Source of the DNA: VRUE01 sp036276735
GTDB taxonomy: Bacteria; Actinomycetota; Thermoleophilia; Solirubrobacterales; 70-9
Reading direction: 5' to 3'
DNA length: 64,000 nucleotides
Assembly: GCA_036276735.1 (NCBI GenBank)
Contig: DASUOH010000027.1
Span: 1-64,000 of the forward strand
Every line of letters starts with the position of its first letter. Within the stretch, counting starts at the first letter, position 1. The position numbers and the translations under genes are program-made. The notes under the pieces were generated by a model, which saw nothing but the letters and a program-made list of their open reading frames with translations, did no database searches and was not told the DNA's origin. This document shows, piece after piece, positions 1 through 6,609 of this stretch.

Positions 1-578
1 CCCAGGCGGGCGCTGGCCGGGTCCTCCGGCGTGGCGACCTGGACGTGATGGCCGCGGTTGTGCTCGATGAAGAAATGGCCGTACCCGGTCTGGGCGAGGG
101 CGACCCGGCTCAGCCACTTCTCCGAGTTGGCCCGCTTGTGGCCGAGCTCGTGGGCGGTGTTGATCGCGATCCCGCTCACCATCCCCATCGTCAGCGCCAG
201 GCCGATGTTCTCGACGGTCGAGAGGCCACCCTCCGCCCACAGCCAGCAGGCGAAGAGGAGGCCGGCGTACTGGAGCGGGATGAAGGCGTAGGTGCACCAG
301 CGGTAGTAGCGGTCCTGTTCGAGCCACTTGATGATGCTGTCGGGCGGGTTCTCGGCGTCGAGGCCGACCGCGATGTCGAGCAGCGGGAAGATCACGAAGA
401 CCAGGATCGGCCCGAAGAACCAAAATAGGCCGAGGCCGGTCAGCTCGACCCAGGCCCAGGCGATGAACGGCAACATCGGCACGACGAGGCCGAGGAGCCA
501 GGCGTAGCGCTTGGTGTCCGTCCAGCGAGCCGGATTCAGCTCGACCGCTTCGCCGTGTGAGTGCGCGTGCGCCTCCAT
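1..578 (-). CDS. alkB: Alkane 1-monooxygenase AlkB (C-terminus beyond window edge)
   Basis: Integral-membrane diiron hydroxylase that oxidises the terminal methyl group of n-alkanes to 1-alcohols with electrons from rubredoxin. The visible ~192 N-terminal residues carry the first two histidine boxes of the family, NTAHELGHK and EHNRGHH, after several hydrophobic spans (YAWLLGLVVPMLPFIAWAW and others). The N-terminus is His/Glu rich (MEAHAHSHGEAVEL). The ATG at 578 follows a strong Shine-Dalgarno (AAGGAGG, 4 bases before the start). The third His box and C-terminus lie before base 1. A perfect inverted repeat lies about 40 bases upstream (617-643) and may bind a regulator. Fatty-acid desaturases share the His-box fold, but NTAHELGHK is typical of AlkB. 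Confidence 0.9.
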   Translation of the reverse strand, partial: MEAHAHSHGEAVELNPARWTDTKRYAWLLGLVVPMLPFIAWAWVELTGLGLFWFFGPILVFVIFPLLDIAVGLDAENPPDSIIKWLEQDRYYRWCTYAFIPLQYAGLLFACWLWAEGGLSTVENIGLALTMGMVSGIAINTAHELGHKRANSEKWLSRVALAQTGYGHFFIEHNRGHHVQVATPEDPASARL

Positions 579-616
579 GTGCCCTCCTTGTCAAACAGTC
601 GTGTTCCGTCGAACTG

Positions 617-643
617 CTTTACAGACTAGCGCAATCTGTAAAG
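617..643. promoter_or_regulatory. 9-bp perfect inverted repeat, candidate operator between alkB and the 782 gene
   Basis: The arms CTTTACAGA and TCTGTAAAG are exact reverse complements separated by 9 bases, in the intergenic gap between two divergent genes. Size and position suit a TetR/GntR-type dimer site controlling alkB. No regulator gene is visible in the window beside it, so the partner is unknown. Confidence 0.5.
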
Positions 644-781
644 GAGCGCCTTGCAAGGGCGGGCTTTAGAGAGATCGTTGAGCGATCCTACCTTCAGACT
701 AAAAGCAATAGAGCCTGGGCGTCTACACTCACCTGTCGGGGAATGGGGCGTCTTCTTTTAGGAAATTTCTAGGGGCTTATC

Positions 782-1666
782 GTGGCGGGGCTCGAGCCCA
801 CGTCACTCTCCCCGCTTGCCCCTGCGCTTTCCTTTGGCCTGATCGTCGCCCTCCTCGGCGCGTTCGTCTTCTTCTGCTTCACCCGCCGGAGATCCGCCGG
901 ACACCGGTTCGAGGTTGACGAACCGGACGTCGACCATCCCCCCGCCGATCGGGGAACCGCGCTGCTCTGCTGGTGCAACGAAGCGGTGCTCATGGACGTT
1001 GCCGCGCAGAACGGCGTCGACGGACAACCGGTCGAGGTCGAGACGCGCACCGGTCTCGGGCTGCGTGTCCGACTGGCGAACTTCCGCGGCAAGGCCGAAG
1101 AGGGAACCCGGACCCTCCACAGGCCCTTCAACGACCGCGGCGAGTTGCTCTTCCGGGTGCTCGCGAAGCTCGACGAGGAGGGGATGCTCAGCCGCACGGC
1201 AGACCACGTCTCCACGCCCGAGATCGGGGAAGAGAAGATCCGCCGCGAGGTCAAAGCTGCTCACCGCGCCCTTGCGGAAGGCGACAGCTCGATTCTGCTG
1301 CTGGAGGGAGGCTGGGAAGTGGAAGGGGAAGAGGGCGACCTGCTGCTGAGGCGGACGGACCTTCGAACCCATGACCACCAGAGCCGTGAACCGCGCTCCC
1401 TCCCGATGCCCGACGGCGTCGGGATCCACGTCCACCTCGATGACGAGCTGACCCGCCATGGCAAGAACGCGATGCTGGGCGTCACGCGGCCGATCCGGGC
1501 CTGCCTGATGGGCACAGTACGCCAGTACGAGCCAACGACAGGCTGTCTGGAGATCGCCGCGATCGCCGTATTCCAACGCGGCTATGGCGGTCCGAACCGC
1601 CGCGGGCCGCTACCATCACGCCCGTGTACACGCTGCTTTCGATACTTCAGGCGATCATCGCCGTGA
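782..1666 (+). CDS. Membrane-anchored protein of unknown function
   Basis: No family recognised. The GTG start at 782 is preceded by AGGGG at a 5-base spacing. Residues ~17-34 form one transmembrane helix (LIVALLGAFVFFC) followed by positive residues (TRRR), so the ~255-residue remainder should be cytoplasmic. It is mixed and hydrophilic with a Glu-rich stretch near residues 165-185 (EGGWEVEGEEGD). Third codon positions are strongly G/C, which supports this frame over the long antisense ORFs covering the same DNA. The 3' end overlaps secG by 43 bases. The last ~30 residues look non-conserved, so the functional protein may effectively end earlier. Confidence 0.5.
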   Translation: MAGLEPTSLSPLAPALSFGLIVALLGAFVFFCFTRRRSAGHRFEVDEPDVDHPPADRGTALLCWCNEAVLMDVAAQNGVDGQPVEVETRTGLGLRVRLANFRGKAEEGTRTLHRPFNDRGELLFRVLAKLDEEGMLSRTADHVSTPEIGEEKIRREVKAAHRALAEGDSSILLLEGGWEVEGEEGDLLLRRTDLRTHDHQSREPRSLPMPDGVGIHVHLDDELTRHGKNAMLGVTRPIRACLMGTVRQYEPTTGCLEIAAIAVFQRGYGGPNRRGPLPSRPCTRCFRYFRRSSP

Positions 1667-1848
1667 TCGTGATCTTCCTGATCCTCCTGCATTCGGGCAA
1701 AGACGCCGGTCTGTCGGGCGCCTTCGGGATCGGCGGCGGCGGCAGCTCGTTCGGCGGCGGCTCGATGGTCGAGCGCAACCTGGATCGGGCGACGATCTTC
1801 TTCTCGATCCTCTTCGTCGTCAACACCCTGGTGCTGCTGAAAATCTAG
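1624..1848 (+). CDS. secG: Preprotein translocase subunit SecG
   Basis: Small auxiliary subunit of the SecYEG channel that assists protein export. The 74 residues show the family pattern: TM1 at residues ~3-23 (LLSILQAIIAVIVIFLILL), a Gly/Ser-rich cytoplasmic loop (GAFGIGGGGSSFGGGS) and TM2 at the C-terminus (ATIFFSILFVVNTLVLL). The GTG start lies inside the end of the upstream ORF. It converges on ccmF with about 16 bases between the stop codons. In many actinobacteria secG lies near tpiA; here it does not. Confidence 0.9.
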   Translation: MYTLLSILQAIIAVIVIFLILLHSGKDAGLSGAFGIGGGGSSFGGGSMVERNLDRATIFFSILFVVNTLVLLKI

Positions 1849-1864
1849 GCGGCGCCGGTCGCGA

Positions 1865-4231
1865 CTAGACGCGCTCCCGGTCGAGGATCTCGACCGCCTC
1901 GCGCCGCAGCTCCGCGTCGAGGATCGCGAAGTCCTGGTCGGAAAGCTTGCCGGCGGCGTGGTCGAGCTCCGCGTCGCGAATCTCGCGGTACTTCGCTTCC
2001 TTCAACGCCTCCAGCTCACCGCCGCGGCCCGGATGCCGGCGCGCCCGGCGGGCTGGCCAGAGGGCGATCAACGCCCCCGTCAGCGCCAGCAGGCCGCCGA
2101 CCCAGATCCAGGTGACGAGCGGGTCGACGATGACCCGGAAGGTGGTCGGAACGCCCTCGCCCACGTAGTCGCGCGCCAGGCGCTCGGCGGCGCCCGCTTG
2201 AAGCGCCTCGATCTGGGCGAGTGCGACGGGACGAAGGCGAGGTTCCGCCGCTGCGGCACGCATCAGGCGGGAGAGATCCCGACAGAGCGGCGGCGTCCCG
2301 GGGTCGCCTCCCACGCAGGCACGGAAGTTGCGGTCGGCGGCGCGGGCGCCCTGCCTCAGCGAGGCGATGTTCGGACCGGCCGAGGTCCACACGTCGCTGG
2401 TCGGCCCCGCCTCGAGCCCGACCTCGCTGGTCGCCTCGCCCTCGAAGTAGTCGGAGATCGTCCCGACTTCGGCGCCTCCCGGCCGGAAGTAGCGGCGGCT
2501 CGGCCGCAGGGTCGCCTGCCGCTCGCCGTCGCGCTCGACGCCGAGAACGGCGCCGATCTCGATCGCCTCGCGATCGACGCCAAAGGTGGGGCGCTCGTAG
2601 ACGATCGTGCGCCCGTCGACCACGGCGCTCTCCCCCGGTCTCAGCGTCACGTCGCGTTTGGTCTGGAAGCTCGAGGAGGCGGCGATCCCGACCAGCAGCA
2701 CGGCGATCCCGACGTGGACGACGTAGCCGCCGTAGCGGCGGCGATTGCGCGAGGTCACGGCCAGCAGCGAGCCCGGCAGGGAGCCGCCGGCGAGGGTGCG
2801 CCGCGCCGTCGCCCCCCGCCAGAACTCCTGCGCAAGCCCGGTCAGGGCGAAGGCGGCGAAGCCGAAGAGGAGGAGAGCCCATGCGCTCTCCTCCGCGTCG
2901 GTGAGGAGCGCCAGGCCGGCTGCCGTCGCCAGCCCGACCGCGAGCGGAGCGAAGAAGACACGCCGCGCCGACTGCCAGCTGACGCGGCGCCAGGCGAGCA
3001 GCGGGCCGACCCCGGTGAAGAGGACGAGCAGCACTCCCAGCGGGGTCGTGTACTGGTCGAACCAGGGGGCCGCCAAGGACGCCTTCTCCCCCGTGAAGAG
3101 CTCGGAGATGAGCGGGAAGAAGGTGCCCCAGAAGATCGTCGCGCAGAGGGCGACCAGGAGCAGGTTGTTGACCAGGAAAACCGCCTCTCGCGAGGCGAGT
3201 GAGTCGATGCGCCGGGGGGAGCGCAGCTCGTCGAGGCGGGACAGGATCAGCGCCGTCGAGCCGAGCAGTACCACAGCGATCAGGCCGAGGATGTAGGGGC
3301 CGACGGTGCTGTCGCCGAAGGCGTGGATCGACTCGAGCACGCCTGAGCGCACCAGGAAGGTGCCGAGCAGCGCCAGCGAGAAGGTGGCGACGATCAGCGA
3401 GACGTTCCAGACCTTCAGCATCCCGCGCTTCTCCTGGACCATGATCGAGTGCAGGAACGCGGTGCCGGTCAGCCAGGGCATCAGCGCCGCGTTCTCGACC
3501 GGATCCCATGCCCAGTAGCCGCCCCAGCCAAGCTCGGTGTAGGACCAGCGGGCGCCGAGCAACAGGCCGAGGCCGAGAAAGGCCCAGGCGATCAGCGCAA
3601 AGCGCCGGGTCGAGCGGATCCAGTCGGCGTCGACGCGGCGGGCGGCCAGAGCGCCGATCGCGAAGGCGAACGGCACCGTGAAGGCCACATAGCCCGAGTA
3701 GAGCATCGGCGGGTGGATCATCATGCTCGGATGGCGCAGCAGCGGGTTCAGGCCAACGCCGTCGGCCGGCGCCGGGCTCAGCGTCGCGAACGGGTCGACG
3801 CCCTTGCCGAAGAGCAAAAGGCCCGTGAAGAACGCCGCGACGGCGGCCATCGTCGCGGTCGCGTATGGGACGACCTCGCGCAGCTTGTCGCGGGTGACGT
3901 AGAGCGCGGCCGAGGCTGCAATCGAGAGGATCCAGGCCCACAGCAGCAGCGAGCCCTCCTGGCTCGACCACATCGCGGTCAGCTTGTAGAAGGACGGGGT
4001 GTCGATCGAGGAGTGCTGCTGGACCACCTCGAAGGAGAAGTCGTCGGTCGCGAAGGCGACCTCGACGACGACCACGCAGAGGGTGACGAGCGCGCAGAGC
4101 GCGTAGACGGCGCGACGCGAGGCGTCGATCCAGCGGCGTCGACCGCGGCTGCCGAGCAGCGCCGCGACGGCTGCGAAGACGGCGGTCAGGAAGGCGAGCG
4201 CCAGCGCGGCGCTGCCCAGCTCAGGCGGCAT
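1865..4231 (-). CDS. ccmF: Cytochrome c maturation protein CcmF (heme lyase component)
   Basis: Membrane component of the System I heme lyase that ligates heme delivered by holo-CcmE to apocytochrome c. The 788 residues include about 14 hydrophobic spans, the WWD-type signature (GGYWAWDPVENAALMPW) and conserved His positions in HPPMLYSGY, SGVLESIHAF and HVGIAVLLVGIA. After the last TM a ~55-residue charged tail (EALKEAKYREIRDAELDHAAG and on to DRERV) extends the usual family length. It resembles the short soluble helices of CcmI/CcmH-type partners, but that is inference. The start overlaps the end of ccmE by 11 bases, implying one transcript. The ccmG-ccmH pair is ~6 kb away; ccmA, ccmB and ccmC are not in the window. 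Confidence 0.92.
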   Translation of the reverse strand: MPPELGSAALALAFLTAVFAAVAALLGSRGRRRWIDASRRAVYALCALVTLCVVVVEVAFATDDFSFEVVQQHSSIDTPSFYKLTAMWSSQEGSLLLWAWILSIAASAALYVTRDKLREVVPYATATMAAVAAFFTGLLLFGKGVDPFATLSPAPADGVGLNPLLRHPSMMIHPPMLYSGYVAFTVPFAFAIGALAARRVDADWIRSTRRFALIAWAFLGLGLLLGARWSYTELGWGGYWAWDPVENAALMPWLTGTAFLHSIMVQEKRGMLKVWNVSLIVATFSLALLGTFLVRSGVLESIHAFGDSTVGPYILGLIAVVLLGSTALILSRLDELRSPRRIDSLASREAVFLVNNLLLVALCATIFWGTFFPLISELFTGEKASLAAPWFDQYTTPLGVLLVLFTGVGPLLAWRRVSWQSARRVFFAPLAVGLATAAGLALLTDAEESAWALLLFGFAAFALTGLAQEFWRGATARRTLAGGSLPGSLLAVTSRNRRRYGGYVVHVGIAVLLVGIAASSSFQTKRDVTLRPGESAVVDGRTIVYERPTFGVDREAIEIGAVLGVERDGERQATLRPSRRYFRPGGAEVGTISDYFEGEATSEVGLEAGPTSDVWTSAGPNIASLRQGARAADRNFRACVGGDPGTPPLCRDLSRLMRAAAAEPRLRPVALAQIEALQAGAAERLARDYVGEGVPTTFRVIVDPLVTWIWVGGLLALTGALIALWPARRARRHPGRGGELEALKEAKYREIRDAELDHAAGKLSDQDFAILDAELRREAVEILDRERV

Positions 4232-4622
4232 TCGCGCTGCTGAACTTCGACGGGCACTTCGTCACGAGCGTGTCGCGCTCGCCCACGAACACCCCCTCCT
4301 CCACCCTGCCGGTGAGGACGATCTCGCGTCCGCCGCGGAACGGGTCGGGAACGATGCCGCTGTAGGTGACCGGGATGCGCGTGGCGGGGTCGTCGCGATC
4401 GGCGACGTGGAAGCGCAGCGAGTCGCCGCGGCGCTCGACGCTGCCCTCGACGACCCGCCCGGTCATGTCGTAGGTCTGCCCAGGCGCGGCGCTGAGCAGC
4501 TGCGAGGGCTGCCGCGCCTCGGTCGAGGCGCTGAACGACGTGTAGACGAGCGCGACGGCAAGCAACACCGCCACGCCGAGCGCCACCACCAGCCGGACCT
4601 TTCGCTTGCGGGCGGGATCCAC
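4221..4622 (-). CDS. ccmE: Heme chaperone CcmE, Cys-type variant
   Basis: Periplasm-facing heme chaperone that binds heme covalently and passes it to CcmF. I start it at GTG 4622 (VDPARKRKVRLVV), giving 133 residues with one N-terminal TM and an OB-fold domain (TGRVVEG, VTYSGIVPDPFRGGREIVLTG). Upstream in-frame residues look non-conserved. The classical heme-binding HxxxY motif is absent. The C-terminus reads LVTKCPSKF and then ends within seven residues, so a Cys replaces His, as in the CxxxY-type CcmE of archaea and some bacteria, and the Tyr is replaced by Phe. Translationally overlapped with ccmF. Confidence 0.85.
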   Translation of the reverse strand: MDPARKRKVRLVVALGVAVLLAVALVYTSFSASTEARQPSQLLSAAPGQTYDMTGRVVEGSVERRGDSLRFHVADRDDPATRIPVTYSGIVPDPFRGGREIVLTGRVEEGVFVGERDTLVTKCPSKFSSANAA

Positions 4623-4719
4623 GGGACCACTGATTATCGCAAGGCTCGGCACCGGCACCGCGTTCGCTGTTTGTCGCGCTATGCCCGACAAAGGGCGAAC
4701 GCCCTGCGACAATCGGGGC

Positions 4720-5436
4720 GTGGCGGATGCCCAGTCCTCCGATCCCGTCCTCCTCATCACCGGCGCGAACAGCGGCATCGGCGCCGCCACCGCGCGCGCC
4801 GCCGCGGCCGACTACCGCCTGGTGCTGGCGGCAAGGCGCGAGGAGCCGCTGCGCGAGCTGGCCGAGGAGCTGGGCGGCAGCGAGCGGGCGGTGGCGGTCC
4901 GCTGCGACGTCACCGAGTGGGATCAGGTCGAGGCGATGACGAGGGCCGGGCTCGATGCCTTCGGCCGCATCGATGCGGTTTTCGCCAACGCCGGCTTCGG
5001 CGCGACGCGTGGCTTCCTCGAGGAGACGCCCGAGCACTGGCGCTCGATGGTGCTGACCAACGTCCTCGGCGTCGCCCTGACTATCCGCGCCAGCCTCCCT
5101 CACCTGTTGGAACGCGGCAGCGGCCACTTTCTGATCACCAGCTCGGTCGCCGGCCGGCGGGCGCTGCCCGGCTCGCTCTACTCGGCGACCAAGTGGGCGG
5201 CGACGGCGATCGGCGAGGCGCTGCGCGCCGAGCTGCGCCAGATGCACGAGAACGACTCGATCCGGGTGACCCTGATCGAGCCGGGCATGGTCGACACGCC
5301 GTTCTTCGAGAACCGGCCCGGCAGCTGGGCGCTGAGCGACGACGACATCGCGAAGGCGGTGATGTACGCGCTCGAGCAGCGCGAGGGCGTCGACGTCAAC
5401 GAGATCCTGATCCGGCCGACTCGGCAGCCGACTTAG
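4720..5436 (+). CDS. Short-chain dehydrogenase/reductase
   Basis: Cytosolic NAD(P)-dependent oxidoreductase of the classical SDR family; substrate unknown. Starting at GTG 4720 it has 238 residues with the cofactor motif TGANSGIG near residue 12, the structural NAG motif (FANAGFGA), the catalytic Ser (LITSSVAG), and YSATKWA for the Tyr-xxx-Lys pair. The PGMVDTPF segment is the usual substrate-loop region. An upstream in-frame extension to 4606 is possible but would overlap the divergent ccmE start. It ends 12 bases before the palindromic element at 5449. Confidence 0.88.
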   Translation: MADAQSSDPVLLITGANSGIGAATARAAAADYRLVLAARREEPLRELAEELGGSERAVAVRCDVTEWDQVEAMTRAGLDAFGRIDAVFANAGFGATRGFLEETPEHWRSMVLTNVLGVALTIRASLPHLLERGSGHFLITSSVAGRRALPGSLYSATKWAATAIGEALRAELRQMHENDSIRVTLIEPGMVDTPFFENRPGSWALSDDDIAKAVMYALEQREGVDVNEILIRPTRQPT

Positions 5437-5448
5437 TCGTGTTCCGAG

Positions 5449-5562
5449 CGGGGATTCCGGGCAGGGGATTCCGCTTAACTTTTTCCGAAACTCGTTCGCG
5501 GCTGTCCGCGGTCGGTGCCGCGGAAAAAGTACAAGACGCTCCACCCCCTACCCGGATCCCCG
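5449..5562 (-). repeat. Family A 3'-end palindrome, copy 1
   Basis: A ~114-base imperfect palindrome filling the gap between the convergent SDR and GT2 genes. The inner core is conserved with copies at 46068 and 54896: ACTTTTTCCG at 5478-5487 pairs exactly with CGGAAAAAGT at 5521-5530. The outer arms (CGGGGATTCCGGG and CCCGGATCCCCG) also pair but differ in sequence from the other copies. Read on the minus strand it begins right after the GT2 stop codon. A transcription terminator or mRNA 3'-end structure is the simplest reading; there is no T tract. Confidence 0.75.
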
Positions 5563-6597
5563 TTAGGGCCGGCCCAGCCTCAAAAGCAGCAGGACGAGTC
5601 GCCAGTAAGAGCGCAGGAGGAGGCGAGCTGGGAGGGAGCGGGCTATGGGTGGGATGAAGGGGGAGTCGAGGTCGGGGGTGAGCCACGAGGCGAACTCCGC
5701 GGCGCTGACCGTGTGGGTCGCCTGCACCTGGCGACGCTCGCGCAGCAGGCGGGGCAGCCAGCGCAGCACTTCGCCCGTCGCGGCGAGCTTCTGCTTTCCC
5801 CAGCCGGCGGCGAACGAAGCGGGAAGCAGCGCCAGCTCGGTGGCGAGGAGCGCCGGCGCCAGCAGCAGGAGCAAGCTGGTCGGGTAGACGCGGATCAGGA
5901 ACGCCCAGCGGTTGCGCTCCAGCCAGCGCCACTTGTGCTCGCGCGCTCCGAACTCGTAGTCGTGGTCGACCACCGCGGTCGGCTCGATGCCGAGCACCCC
6001 GCCGGCCAGTCGCAGCCGCAGCGATACGTCCACGTCCTCGTGGTAGAGGAAGTAGTGCTCGGGAAAGCCCCCCAGCCGCTGCCACCGCTCCCGCGGCACC
6101 GCCAGACAGGCTCCCGACAGGCAGGGCACCTCCCCAGCCGGCGGCGCCGCCTCGATCGGCTCGCCGTGGCGGCCGGCCCAGACGATCCCGGTGAAGTGGA
6201 CCGGGTTGCCGGCGGAGTTGATCCGCGTCGCGCCCTGATCGGCGATCAATGCCTGCCAAGCCGCCCAGCCCCGCTCCTCGACCCAGGGCCGGCGGATCGC
6301 TTCGCCGAACCCCGACAGCGGCGCCGCGTCGGGGTTGAGGATGATCAAGAGGTCACCCGCGGCAACCGCCGCACCCGCATTGCAGCCGCCCGCAAAGCCG
6401 AGGTTTCGTCCGGAGCGGACGAGCCGCGCCGACGGCGCCAGTGCCGCGACTGCCTCCGCCGTCCCGTCGTCGGAGTCGTTGTCGACGACAATCAGCTCGT
6501 CATCTTCCTCCAGCTCGGGCAGCAGCGCGGGCAGCATCCGTCCCAGCTCTGCGCTGCTGTTCCAGGCGACGATGAGGACGGAGAGCGTCGGGCGCAC
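5563..6597 (-). CDS. Family 2 glycosyltransferase (rhamnosyltransferase-like)
   Basis: Transfers a sugar from a nucleotide-sugar donor to an envelope glycan acceptor; the exact substrate cannot be read. The N-terminal GT-A domain shows SVLIVAWNS, the nucleotide-binding IVVDNDSDDGT, the GRNLGFAGGCNAG loop and the LNPDA (DxD-like) motif. The acceptor-side EDVDVSLR motif is near residue 188. The C-terminus has a hydrophobic span (LLLLLAPALLATELALL) and a basic amphipathic tail, suggesting membrane association. Length 344 is normal. It lies 13 bases after the large secreted protein, probably on the same transcript. Confidence 0.88.
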   Translation of the reverse strand: MRPTLSVLIVAWNSSAELGRMLPALLPELEEDDELIVVDNDSDDGTAEAVAALAPSARLVRSGRNLGFAGGCNAGAAVAAGDLLIILNPDAAPLSGFGEAIRRPWVEERGWAAWQALIADQGATRINSAGNPVHFTGIVWAGRHGEPIEAAPPAGEVPCLSGACLAVPRERWQRLGGFPEHYFLYHEDVDVSLRLRLAGGVLGIEPTAVVDHDYEFGAREHKWRWLERNRWAFLIRVYPTSLLLLLAPALLATELALLPASFAAGWGKQKLAATGEVLRWLPRLLRERRQVQATHTVSAAEFASWLTPDLDSPFIPPIARSLPARLLLRSYWRLVLLLLRLGRP

Positions 6598-6609
6598 CGA
6601 CGCCGCAGG

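Noticed and set aside
780..850. tRNA-like 3' end (GGGGCTCGAGCCCACG) at the 782 gene start
   Set aside because: The possible T-arm has a non-canonical loop and no D-arm, anticodon stem or acceptor pairing could be made.
803..1576. Long antisense ORFs (769-1254 and 803-1576) opposite the 782 gene
   Set aside because: Their codon third positions fall on weaker positions of the plus frame, one is Ser/Arg/Pro-rich like a shadow frame, and only the plus frame has a start with a Shine-Dalgarno and a TM helix.
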